A program made the translations under genes and the position numbers. 64,000 bases of DNA from Streptomyces ortus. GTDB lineage: Bacteria > Actinomycetota > Actinomycetes > Streptomycetales > Streptomycetaceae. Below, in pieces: positions 29,021 to 36,649 of this stretch (position 1 is its first letter; each line of letters starts with the position of its first letter). The notes below the pieces were generated by a model. The model made no database searches. It worked only from the letters and a program-made list of their open reading frames with translations, and was not told where the DNA came from. The stretch lies in NCBI RefSeq assembly GCF_026341275.1, contig NZ_JAIFZO010000002.1, positions 1,128,361 to 1,192,360 of the forward strand, read 5' to 3'.

Positions 29021-29719
29021 ATGAATGATCATGTGCGCGACCTGGCGTCTGTACGTGACGCGACCGAACGGCTGCTCACCGCAGTCGCCGCCCTGGACAA
29101 CGCCGATGTGACCGAACCGTCACGGCTGCCCGGCTGGAGCCGCGGACACGTCCTGGCCCATCTCGCCCGCAACGCGGACGCCCTGGTGAACGTCCTGGAG
29201 GGCCGGCCGATGTATTCCTCCGGGGAGGCCCGGGACGCCGAGATCGAACGGGACGCCCCCCACCCCCTCAAGACACACCTGGTCGACCTGCGCGACAGCG
29301 CGGCCCGCTTCCAGGAGACCGGGGCCGCGCCCGCCGACTGGTCCCGGACCGTGGAGCTGCGCAACGGGGTCACCGACGCGGCGGCCAGGGTGCCGTTCCG
29401 GCGCTGGATCGAGGTGGAGCTGCACCACGTCGACCTGGGCATCGGGTACGAGCTGGAGGACCTGCCGGCGGAGTTCAGGGAGCGGGAGATCGCGTTCCTA
29501 GCGGACCGCTTCGCCGGACACCCCGAGGTCCCCTCCACGCGCGTCACGGACGGCACGCGCGCGTGGAGCACGGGGCGCGGCTCCGAAGACGCGGAAAAGT
29601 CCCCCGAGGTCACCGTGACCGGTCCCGCCCCGGCCCTGCTCGGCTGGCTCGCGGGACGCCGTGCCGGGTCGGCTCTGCGCACGGAGGGCGGACCGCTTCC
29701 CGTACTGCCCCCGCTATAG
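29021..29719 (+). CDS. maleylpyruvate isomerase family (mycothiol-dependent DinB-fold) protein
   Basis: This 232-residue protein has the family N-terminus (ATERLLTAVAALDNADVTEPSRLPGWSR region, GHVLAHLARNADAL with the metal-binding His), a central WIEVELHHVDLGIGYELEDL with further candidate ligands, and a C-terminal MDMPI-type domain ending PALLGWLAGRRAG. Members include mycothiol-dependent maleylpyruvate isomerases and many S-transferases of unknown substrate. Start at 29021 follows MNDHVRDL; the longer frame from 28922 is unsupported. Runs into the hydrolase gene 10 bp downstream, so cotranscribed. Confidence 0.85.
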   Translation: MNDHVRDLASVRDATERLLTAVAALDNADVTEPSRLPGWSRGHVLAHLARNADALVNVLEGRPMYSSGEARDAEIERDAPHPLKTHLVDLRDSAARFQETGAAPADWSRTVELRNGVTDAAARVPFRRWIEVELHHVDLGIGYELEDLPAEFREREIAFLADRFAGHPEVPSTRVTDGTRAWSTGRGSEDAEKSPEVTVTGPAPALLGWLAGRRAGSALRTEGGPLPVLPPL

Positions 29720-29729
29720 GCTGAGCGGC

Positions 29730-30380
29730 ATGACCTACAGCGGAGCGGTGAGGGTCGGCGGCCCTGCGGACGTGCACGAGTTGCGGGACCTGATGATCTC
29801 CAAGGTCGCGGTCGGCCCGATGGACAACAACGCCTATGTGCTGCGCTGTCGGGCCACGGACGAGCAGCTGCTGATCGACGCGGCGAACGACGCGGGCACC
29901 CTGCTCACCCTGATCGGCGCCGACGGCATCGCCTCCGTCGTGACCACGCATCAGCACGGCGACCACTGGCAGGCCCTCGCCGAGGTCGTGGAGGCCACGG
30001 GCGCGCGTACGTACGCGGGACGGGACGACGCCGAGGGCATCCCCGTGCCGACCGACGTACCGGTCGCGGACGGGGACACCATCCGGGTCGGACACGTGGA
30101 ACTGACCGCCCGCCACCTGGTGGGCCACACGCCCGGCTCGATCGCGCTGGTCTACGACGACCCGCACGGACACCCTCATGTGTTCACGGGGGACTGCCTC
30201 TTCCCCGGTGGTCCTGGACGGACAACAAATCCTGCGGACTTCACGTCACTGATGGACGGACTGGAAGAGAAGATCTTCGGCCTCCCGGACGAGGCGTGGA
30301 TCTATCCCGGACACGGCAACGACTCCTCCCTCGGGGCAGAACGACCTCACATCCCCGAGTGGCGCGCACGCGGCTGGTAG
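29730..30380 (+). CDS. metallo-beta-lactamase fold hydrolase (glyoxalase II-like)
   Basis: This 216-residue enzyme contains THQHGDHW (HxHxDH metal site), GHTPGS with the third His, FTGDCLFPGG with the bridging Asp and YPGHGND with the last His. The order and spacing are those of hydroxyacylglutathione-hydrolase-like enzymes; in an actinobacterium the thiol would be mycothiol. Paired with the preceding mycothiol-type isomerase. The C-terminus (LGAERPHIPEWRARGW) looks native and complete, so the prophage beginning just after it has not truncated the gene. Confidence 0.93.
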   Translation: MTYSGAVRVGGPADVHELRDLMISKVAVGPMDNNAYVLRCRATDEQLLIDAANDAGTLLTLIGADGIASVVTTHQHGDHWQALAEVVEATGARTYAGRDDAEGIPVPTDVPVADGDTIRVGHVELTARHLVGHTPGSIALVYDDPHGHPHVFTGDCLFPGGPGRTTNPADFTSLMDGLEEKIFGLPDEAWIYPGHGNDSSLGAERPHIPEWRARGW

Positions 30381-30420
30381 TCGGTCCCCGGGGCCACCTC
30401 TCACGAGAGGACAGGCCCCA

Positions 30421-30881
30421 TGAACGAGCCCCACGCCATCGCGTTCGCGGTGGGGAACCCGCAGTTCAGACTGGCCCACTTCAAGCGGTGGATCGCCGCC
30501 GGGTGGGCGCTCGACCTGAACGACGCGGTCCGGGTGAACGCGCAGCTCCTGCGGAACGCCCGGCACGCCCAGCTGGACGGTGCCCCCTACCAGTGGGACA
30601 TGCGGACGGCGACGAAGGACCGCCGCAGGTGGGAGCACCACAGGCGGCTCGTCCTGCTGAAGACGGCGACGTGCGCGTTCTGCACGCAGTCCGCAGTGGA
30701 CATCACGTACGCGCTGCCGCTGTCGAAGGACGGCACGGACCGGCTGCGGAACAAGATCCCGGTGTGCCAGCAGCATGCCGGGCTGTGGCCGCAGATACGC
30801 CGGGACCTCCCTCAGCGGGTGAGGGAGAAGCTCATCGGAACTCTGGTTGTGCTGTGGGGTCACGATGTTCATCGCACGTGA
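30421..30881 (+). CDS. degenerate HNH-like zinc finger protein
   Basis: This 153-residue protein has a GAGAGGA site before its ATG. Its centre reads CAFCTQSAVDITYALPLSKDG then TDRLRNKIPVCQQH, which lines up with the HNH nuclease pattern C-x2-C...DHxxPLxxGGxDxxxNxxxxCxxC. The catalytic DH is DI here, and the last Cys is His, so the fold may bind zinc without cutting DNA. First gene of the mobile region; the downstream gene overlaps by 17 bp. Confidence 0.6.
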
Positions 30882-31344
30882 CAGCACGGATGACCGGTTG
30901 TGGTTCCGGCTACGGGACTGCGCCGCCCGCTTCGGTTCGCTGTTCTGCATCGGCTGGCAGAACCTCGAATCCCTGATCCGCAGCGATGTGACGTTCCTGC
31001 CTGCCGGACCCGATACCGCAGGGGCGTTCGATCAGGCGCTGGTCCGGGATCTCGGGTTGGTGATGCTGGCGGAGTGGAACGACCCGGACGTGTGGTTGTG
31101 GATGCAGAACAACAACGCATACCCGACGCCTGGTCTGCTGGATGAGGTGTACGGCTTGGTGAAGGAGCCGTGCGTGTCGTACCGGGGCATCCTGGCCGGC
31201 CGGGCGTTCTCACCGGAGGCGCAGGGCTGGAGGTGCTCGCGGTGTGGGCGTTTCCCGTCGCAGATGAGCCTGCTGGACCACGTTGAGGGTGTGCCGTTGT
31301 ACATGTGCGCCGGGCAGGAGGAGACGGCGTGTCTCACCTCCTGA
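30865..31344 (+). CDS. hypothetical protein with C-terminal Cys pair
   Basis: A 159-residue protein from an ATG at 30865 (GGGG 7 bases upstream), overlapping the previous gene. No family recognised. It has an N-terminal FRLRDCAARFGSLFCIGWQNLE segment and a C-terminal C-x2-C (WRCSRCGRFP) plus two later Cys, suggesting a zinc ribbon. Likely cotranscribed with its neighbours. Confidence 0.65.
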   Translation: MFIARDSTDDRLWFRLRDCAARFGSLFCIGWQNLESLIRSDVTFLPAGPDTAGAFDQALVRDLGLVMLAEWNDPDVWLWMQNNNAYPTPGLLDEVYGLVKEPCVSYRGILAGRAFSPEAQGWRCSRCGRFPSQMSLLDHVEGVPLYMCAGQEETACLTS

Positions 31345-31529
31345 AGTTCCGCTTCAACTCGGCGTTGCACGGCAAGAAGTCGAAGGCCCATAAGGGCGTG
31401 TGTTCGTGGCATGCCGGGGAGTGCGACAAGAAGCCGAAGTGGTCGTTCTTCACGCCGATGGGTTGGCAGTCGGCGTGCGGTAAGGCGAGGGAGGCGATCG
31501 AGGAGCGGTACGGAAAGCCTGTGAACTAA
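31329..31529 (+). CDS. small basic hypothetical protein
   Basis: A 66-residue protein from a GTG at 31329 preceded by AGGAGGAG and overlapping the previous stop by 16 bp. Sequence is basic (HGKKSKAHKGVCSWHAGECDKKPK) with two Cys and two His near one another, again possibly zinc-binding. Function unknown. Ends just before a bidirectional terminator. Confidence 0.65.
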   Translation: MSHLLKFRFNSALHGKKSKAHKGVCSWHAGECDKKPKWSFFTPMGWQSACGKAREAIEERYGKPVN

Positions 31530-31532
31530 GCC

Positions 31533-31561
31533 GGGAGGGGGCCTCATACGGGCCCCCTCCC
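31533..31561. terminator. bidirectional hairpin terminator
   Basis: GGGAGGGGGCC (31533-31543) pairs with GGCCCCCTCCC (31551-31561) across a 7-base loop, exactly between the convergent small gene and the acetyltransferase gene. Confidence 0.92.
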
Positions 31562-31564
31562 CTG

Positions 31565-32086
31565 CTACGTCAGGGGGAGTTCGGTAAGCATGACGGCGTA
31601 CACCGGGGAGTCGGGGAACGGCTGCCGCTCCCCCACCTTGCAGAACCCCCACGCCTCATACATGGCCTGCACCCGCGGATGCTCCGTATCCACCAACAGG
31701 ACGGCAAGGCTTTCGTCCCGGCCGTCCAACAGGGCGCGGGACAGTTGCTCAGCAAGGCCAGCCTTCTGCCACTTCGTACGGACCGCCAGCTCCGAGTAGG
31801 AGAACGTGTGAGCCTTCTCCGGTGCGGGATCAAGGTGTTCACGCCACCACTCCCGCGACGGAACGGCAGGCGCCCCGTAGGCGAAGCCGACCGGCTCGTC
31901 CCCATCGAAGGCGATGACACAGGCGAAGCCGGGGTTACCGCCCCAGTGATCGACGAACCAAGGGAAACGTTGGTTGAACTCGTCGTCCATCGCGTCGGCG
32001 TAGGCGTCCGCATGCACATCGATCAACGCCTGCCGGATGTTCGGAAGGTCTCTGTGCGTGAAGCGTCGGACGTCCACCTCGGCCAT
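31565..32086 (-). CDS. GNAT family N-acetyltransferase
   Basis: The start is taken at 32086 (MAEVDVRRFTHRDLPNIRQAL), overlapping the upstream regulator stop by one base. The 173-residue protein has GNAT features: CVIAFDGDEPVGFAYGAP (beta4), SELAVRTKWQKAGLAEQLSRALLD (acetyl-CoA loop region, a variant R/Q-x-x-G-x-A) and VQAMYEAWGFCKVGE near the C-terminus. Substrate unknown. Translational coupling suggests it works with or is regulated alongside the HTH-TPR protein. Confidence 0.85.
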   Translation of the reverse strand: MAEVDVRRFTHRDLPNIRQALIDVHADAYADAMDDEFNQRFPWFVDHWGGNPGFACVIAFDGDEPVGFAYGAPAVPSREWWREHLDPAPEKAHTFSYSELAVRTKWQKAGLAEQLSRALLDGRDESLAVLLVDTEHPRVQAMYEAWGFCKVGERQPFPDSPVYAVMLTELPLT

Positions 32087-33351
32087 CAGGGACGGCTCCA
32101 TTCGGATCGGAAACGGTCTCCCCACTCTCGTGCGACGTCCGCGTCAGGCGCAAGTGTGAGCAGGTCGCGGTAGTAGTCACCGAGGAGAGACCGCATCCGT
32201 CCGGGAATGGGAGCGCCCGCCATCAACTGAAACGTTTGTGAGGCAGTCGCGCAGGCTTGGTCAATGTCCCGCTGGTGCAGCTGTGCGAGAGCGAGACGGG
32301 TGGTGGCGAGAGCCCGGTTACGGCGGAACTGGTCCGGGATGGTGGAGAGCGCCTTGTGGGAGGCGGCTTCAGCCTGCGCGGAGTCTCCGATCCGGTCCCG
32401 GACGATCGCGGTCATCGCGGTGAGTTCGGCCGGCCCGTAGAACGCCATCCATGAGGGGCGAGGTTCGTCTGGTGCCTTGCTGAGGGCTTCTTGGGCGTAG
32501 CCGAGGGAGCGGATGGCGGCTTGCCGGTCACCGAGGTTGGAGTGGCTGACGGCGGTGCGTGCGTGGGCGAGGGAAGCGAAGAACGGATCCCGTCGGGTGA
32601 TCGCGGTGGCTTGTGCCGCGTATCCGGCGTCGACGGCTTGGGCGTGTTGTCCGCTCTGGTGGGCGAGCATCGCGAACGAGTTCCACACCCTCATCTCGAC
32701 GATCGGGTCTTTCGCCATCCCGGCCAGGTAGAGGGCCTGGTTGAGGTACTCGGTTGTCTTGTCGAGTTTCCGGGCGTCGAGGGTGGACCAGGCGGCGGTG
32801 GCGGTGTAGTCGGCGGCGATGGAGAACAGGCGGAGCCGGATCCGCTGCGAGGCTGCCTTGGACAACTTGTCGAGGGCTTCTTTCGCTCCGACGAGGGCGG
32901 CACGTTCCAAGCCTTCGTGGCCGCCTCGGGTGTCGTCCAGGGCCATCAGCGTGTCGAGGCCGGAGCGCAGCCGGATCACATCGGACGTGCCGACGGAGTA
33001 GGGGCGACCTTCGAGGGGTTTCATGACGGCGGCAGCCGTGCCGGTGGTGGCGGTGAGGAAATTCCTGCGCCTCACGGGTGACTCCGGTTCGGTGGTCGGG
33101 CTTCTCCGAGGGGGTGAGAAGCCTAGATCTTCGGCGGGGCAACCGAATACTCCTTCTAAGGCTGCCCGTTGCCGAGGGTGCGGCCACCGGGTTCGACCTG
33201 TGAGCCAGTACCGGACGGTGCGGTCGGTGACGGTGCCGTCATGCCCCAGGGCGCGCAGGCGGGAGTTCACGGCGTCGGCCAACTCGCCTTGCGTGAAGCC
33301 TGCTTCCTGCATGGCGCTCGTGAGGCTGGTGTTCCCGTCCACGTTTTCCAC
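32086..33351 (-). CDS. XRE-type regulator with TPR-like helical repeats
   Basis: The GTG at 33351 (MENVDGNTSLTSAMQEAGFTQ) is preferred over a TTG at 33390. N-terminal helix-turn-helix (GFTQGELADAVN...TVRYWLTGRTRWPHP), then an RRRNFLTATTGTAAAV twin-arginine-like stretch common in this Streptomyces regulator family, then about 300 residues of tetratricopeptide-like helices (ALYLAGMAKDPIVEMRVWNSFAMLAHQSGQ and similar). In Streptomyces such regulators often sit beside a small HATPase and DUF397-type proteins. Here the HATPase gene is divergent, 160 bp away, fitting a pair. Confidence 0.85.
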   Translation of the reverse strand: MENVDGNTSLTSAMQEAGFTQGELADAVNSRLRALGHDGTVTDRTVRYWLTGRTRWPHPRQRAALEGVFGCPAEDLGFSPPRRSPTTEPESPVRRRNFLTATTGTAAAVMKPLEGRPYSVGTSDVIRLRSGLDTLMALDDTRGGHEGLERAALVGAKEALDKLSKAASQRIRLRLFSIAADYTATAAWSTLDARKLDKTTEYLNQALYLAGMAKDPIVEMRVWNSFAMLAHQSGQHAQAVDAGYAAQATAITRRDPFFASLAHARTAVSHSNLGDRQAAIRSLGYAQEALSKAPDEPRPSWMAFYGPAELTAMTAIVRDRIGDSAQAEAASHKALSTIPDQFRRNRALATTRLALAQLHQRDIDQACATASQTFQLMAGAPIPGRMRSLLGDYYRDLLTLAPDADVAREWGDRFRSEWSRP

Positions 33352-33511
33352 GGTAGCGACCTGAGCTGGGCGAGTGGGGGCGACTGCCAAGAAATTTCCG
33401 GTTGCCCGTGACGCACACCCACCGGACTTTTCCTCCTGTCCGTACGCGCACGGTCGTTGACTGAATCAAGGCCGCCCAACGAGGCAGCACCAAAACTCCT
33501 CCGAGGTCCTG

Positions 33512-33937
33512 ATGACTGTGTCTGCCGTGTCACGCCCCACCGGGGTTCCCGGGTACTCCGAGACGTTTCCCTCCGTGCCGTCGAGCGCACTGTCCGCTCG
33601 GCGCCTCGTACGGATCGCTCTCACGAACTGGCGTCTCGAACAGTCCATCGACGACGCCGAGCTGATCGTGTCCGAGCTGGTGTCCAATGCGGTACGCCAC
33701 ACCAGCAGCCGCGTCATCCGGGTAACAGCGGCATGGCCGATGGACACGCGCGTACGGATCGGGGTGATCGACCGGTCCCGCACGATCCCGCACCTCCAGT
33801 ACACGGACCGTGACTACACCCGGCCGCACGGTCGGGGCCTGCTGATGATCGACGCCCTGACGTACCGGTGGGGCACCGACTTGTACAACTGGGGAAAAAT
33901 GGTGTGGGGCGACCTTCTGGTCGAGGCCCGGCCATGA
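33512..33937 (+). CDS. ATP-binding protein, RsbW/anti-sigma-factor HATPase type
   Basis: This 141-residue single-domain HATPase has the N box ELVSNAVRHT, a D box IGVIDRS and G2-like HGRGLLMID. The family includes anti-sigma kinases and the small regulators that pair with XRE-TPR proteins. The ATG at 33512 has GAGG 7 bases upstream. The stop overlaps the next gene by ATGA, and the divergent HTH-TPR gene suggests joint control from the intervening region. Confidence 0.88.
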   Translation: MTVSAVSRPTGVPGYSETFPSVPSSALSARRLVRIALTNWRLEQSIDDAELIVSELVSNAVRHTSSRVIRVTAAWPMDTRVRIGVIDRSRTIPHLQYTDRDYTRPHGRGLLMIDALTYRWGTDLYNWGKMVWGDLLVEARP

Positions 33938-34119
33938 AGGGCGGCAAACCGTGGGTCGGAGACGAGGTCTACGACCAAGACGCGCAACGCACTGGGATCG
34001 TCACCGACGTCAGTGCGGGCATGTACGTGATGCACCCGACCTACGGGCCCGGCGCGGAGTGGGCCAACCCTGACGGTGACCGCCTCACCATCACGGTTCC
34101 GCTTCAGGGGACCGAGTAA
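33934..34119 (+). CDS. small hypothetical protein
   Basis: A 61-residue protein (MKGGKPWVGDEVYDQDAQRT, then GIVTDVSAGMYVMHP) starting within the previous stop and sharing its stop with the next start (TAATG). The beta-rich GDEV..G.VTDV..G pattern resembles a small barrel (KOW- or SH3-like). Function unknown; tight coupling indicates a real gene. Confidence 0.7.
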   Translation: MKGGKPWVGDEVYDQDAQRTGIVTDVSAGMYVMHPTYGPGAEWANPDGDRLTITVPLQGTE

Positions 34120-34553
34120 TGGGGACCCGGCTCGCCACCCTCCCCATGATCCTCCTGTTCGCTGTCGGCTGTGATGAGGGTCCGGTCAGCCAGCCAGAGC
34201 AGGAGAACCGCGTCACCGTCTCTGCGTCGGCGACAGAGACGGTGACGCGGACCACCCGGGCGGAAGCGTGCGCCACGGTGAACGCGGCGCTGGAGCGCCT
34301 AGAGACGCCGTTGCAACTCCTCGCTGAGGGCGGGACCCCGGTGTCGTGGACGGACGACTACCGCGACGGCGCGAAGACCTTCCACAGGGTCGGAGCCACA
34401 GGCCCAGGTGCGGTGGGTTCGCTCTCCGAGGGGCTCGGTGACGATCTCGACCGGCTCGTTGTGGCGCTCGACAAGGAGCAGACGGCCGCAGCAAGGGCCA
34501 TCGGCGACGTTGTCACGAACCGGGTACGAACCCTGAAGTACACCTGCAAGTAG
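34119..34553 (+). CDS. small lipoprotein
   Basis: This 144-residue protein has MGTRLATLPMILLFAVGC, a short signal peptide with lipobox FAVGC, so it should be lipid-anchored outside the membrane. The mature part has a Thr/Ser-rich linker and a helical domain with two Cys (EACATVNAALERL and the terminal KYTCK) that could pair. One-base overlap with the preceding gene. Function unknown. Confidence 0.75.
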   Translation: MGTRLATLPMILLFAVGCDEGPVSQPEQENRVTVSASATETVTRTTRAEACATVNAALERLETPLQLLAEGGTPVSWTDDYRDGAKTFHRVGATGPGAVGSLSEGLGDDLDRLVVALDKEQTAAARAIGDVVTNRVRTLKYTCK

Positions 34554-34596
34554 GACTCGCACGCCGCTACGCTGCCGTCCCTGATCAGGGGGACAC

Positions 34597-35505
34597 ATGG
34601 ACGCATCCAACATGGCAGCAATTCGGGCCGAAAGAGAAAGAGCACAAACCGACCTCGCCCGCCACAGGAAGAGCAAGTCGGCGATGTTTGCGATGAGAGC
34701 CGGAGTAGCAGGCGGCGTACTAGGTACCCTTTCAGTTGCTTCGGCTGCGGGTTCCTCTGGTGGCGAGTCGAAGGACTCCTTCGACTACGGTGACGTTCTC
34801 GCTCTTTCACTGACCGTCGGCGTCGCGATGGCCATCATCGTAGGATTCTCCATTCCATGGCTTGTAACACGACGCGCATACATGAAGAACCAGAACGTGC
34901 ACTTCTCGGAAAGACTGAAGGCCGAGAAGGAGCGTCATTCTCAGGCGATGGAGCAGCTCAGAAAAACCACCGAGCTGGCTACGTTGATGGAATGGAACCA
35001 AGACCAGATCAAGACGTACCACGACATCGTCACCGAACAGGCCGACAAGTCGTTCAAGTCATCCCGGACCGCCATGCATACCGGTCTTGCTCTTCTCGTG
35101 GCAGCCGCCATCAGCGGTGTGAAGGTACCCATTGAAGAGGTTCGCTGGTTCATCGGCGCACTCGCGCTCTTCAGCACCATGTTCGCCGCATACCTGTCCC
35201 GTACCTACCTGGCGATGTACAAAGAGTCGATCGGCCAGCTGAACCGATACTTCGACCAACCGGTACTCAACAGCTACTTCCTTACCGCCGAACGCGTCAC
35301 AGAGGGCCTCGACAAAGAAAACCAGCTCGCACTGAAGCAGCAGATCATCAACGAGGTCCTGGCAACCAGCTCCCGCATGAGTGTCCGGTCCAACTCGGCA
35401 AGTGAGCCTGCGCCTGCGGCGATGAAGGCCGTGAAGCCCAAGCCGAAGAAGAAGGCGAAGCCGAAGAAACACACGGCCTCCCTGAACGGCACCCCTCGGG
35501 CATAA
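34597..35505 (+). CDS. TRADD-N-associated-type membrane protein
   Basis: A 302-residue membrane protein. An N-terminal basic coil (AAIRAERERAQTDLARHRKS) is followed by hydrophobic segments at about residues 33-50, 67-90, 163-180 and 188-207, a cytoplasmic coiled region between (HFSERLKAEKERHSQAMEQL) with the segment QIKTYHDIVTEQADKSFKSS, and a Lys/Pro-rich tail. The last two membrane helices and their preceding motif match my memory of the TRADD-N-associated membrane domain found in predicted bacterial conflict proteins. The base composition is visibly less GC-rich than neighbours, a sign of transfer. A ribosome-binding site is weak (GGGGG 10 bases upstream). Confidence 0.65.
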   Translation: MDASNMAAIRAERERAQTDLARHRKSKSAMFAMRAGVAGGVLGTLSVASAAGSSGGESKDSFDYGDVLALSLTVGVAMAIIVGFSIPWLVTRRAYMKNQNVHFSERLKAEKERHSQAMEQLRKTTELATLMEWNQDQIKTYHDIVTEQADKSFKSSRTAMHTGLALLVAAAISGVKVPIEEVRWFIGALALFSTMFAAYLSRTYLAMYKESIGQLNRYFDQPVLNSYFLTAERVTEGLDKENQLALKQQIINEVLATSSRMSVRSNSASEPAPAAMKAVKPKPKKKAKPKKHTASLNGTPRA

Positions 35506-35538
35506 TCGAATCGGGTTCCTCCTGTGCTGGTGAACCCT

Positions 35539-35580
35539 GAAGCCCCCTCCGCCGTACGCGCCGTCGCCGGAGGGGGCTTC
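35539..35580 (+). terminator. 13 bp hairpin terminator
   Basis: GAAGCCCCCTCCG (35539-35551) pairs with CGGAGGGGGCTTC (35568-35580), 34 bp past the membrane-protein stop. It separates that gene from the sugar cassette. Confidence 0.9.
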
Positions 35581-35607
35581 TCCACGACGAAATAAGACAA
35601 ACACGCA

Positions 35608-35630
35608 TTGTCGGTCCCTTTCTCTACCAT
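35608..35630 (+). promoter_or_regulatory. possible RecA-NDp-like promoter of the sugar cassette
   Basis: TTGTCGGTCCC (8 of 11 to TTGTCAGTGGC), exactly six bases, then TACCAT as -10 (TA---T). A start about 7 bp later would leave a 32 nt leader that contains AAGGAA before the ATG at 35669. The -10 lacks the usual G at position 3, so this is suggestive only. Confidence 0.4.
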
Positions 35631-35668
35631 GGCCTCAGAGAGACCAGCACAGAAAAGGAACCATTGAC

Positions 35669-36649
35669 ATGCGCGTTGGGATAACAGGCGGCGCAGGCTT
35701 CATCGCCGGACACATCATCGAAGACCTCGTCGCACGCGGACACTCCGCCATCGTCTTCGACCACCTCGGCCGAGTCGACCGGGAAATCATCGCCAACGCC
35801 GACCCGGAAGGCCGCGACCACATCACCCGGATGCTCGGTACCGTCACCGACGAACGCGCAGTCTTCGAACTCGCCGCCCACGTCGACGGCATCATTCACC
35901 TCGCCGCCGTCCTCGGCACACAGGAAACAATCCAGTGCCCGAAGCCTTCAGCAGAAACGAACATCCTCGGATCGCTGAACGTTTTCGAAGCCGCCTCCCA
36001 CTATCAGCTTCCCGTCGTGTACGCCGGAGTGGGAAATCACTGGATGCGAAACCACGGAACCGGCTCCTACACCATTTCGAAGACGGCAGCCGAAGACTTC
36101 GCCCGCATGCACAACGCCTACCGAGGCGGCCGGATCACGATCGTCCGGCCCGTCAACGCGTACGGGCCCCGCCAGTCCGTCGCAGCCCCCTACGGCACCT
36201 CCAAGGTCCGCAAGATCATGCCCGCGTTCATATGCCGGGCCCTGACCGGAGCGCCGATCGAGGTATACGGCTACGGCACCCAGGTCTCCGACTGCGTGTA
36301 CGTCACCGACGTCGCCCGGACCTTCGCGACCGCCCTGGAGTGGACCGCCGAACACGGGCCGACGAAGGCCCCCGTGGACTGCGGGCCCATCAAGTCCGCG
36401 ACCGTCCTGGACGTAGCGCGTCTTGTTGCAGGAACGGTGTCCGTGAAGACCGGACGCGCGCCCGTGAAGATCGAGCACCTGCCGATGCGGCCCGGCGAGG
36501 TCCCGAACGCGGTCGTGAAGGCCGACACCCGCACCCTGGAGCAGATCGGCCTGTCCGCCGGAGACTTCGTCGACCTGGAGACCGGGATCTCCCACACCGT
36601 CGACTGGTTCCTCGCGAACTGGCTGCCCTCCTACCAGACAGCCGCATGA
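35669..36649 (+). CDS. NAD-dependent sugar epimerase/dehydratase
   Basis: This 326-residue extended short-chain dehydrogenase has the NAD motif GGAGFIAGH, IIHLAAVLG, catalytic YTISK (Tyr-x3-Lys) and the substrate-proximal RPVNAYGPRQS. Family members act on nucleotide-activated sugars (UDP- or dTDP-linked). It is followed at 4 bp overlap by two glycosyltransferases, so it probably makes their donor sugar. Confidence 0.9.
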   Translation: MRVGITGGAGFIAGHIIEDLVARGHSAIVFDHLGRVDREIIANADPEGRDHITRMLGTVTDERAVFELAAHVDGIIHLAAVLGTQETIQCPKPSAETNILGSLNVFEAASHYQLPVVYAGVGNHWMRNHGTGSYTISKTAAEDFARMHNAYRGGRITIVRPVNAYGPRQSVAAPYGTSKVRKIMPAFICRALTGAPIEVYGYGTQVSDCVYVTDVARTFATALEWTAEHGPTKAPVDCGPIKSATVLDVARLVAGTVSVKTGRAPVKIEHLPMRPGEVPNAVVKADTRTLEQIGLSAGDFVDLETGISHTVDWFLANWLPSYQTAA

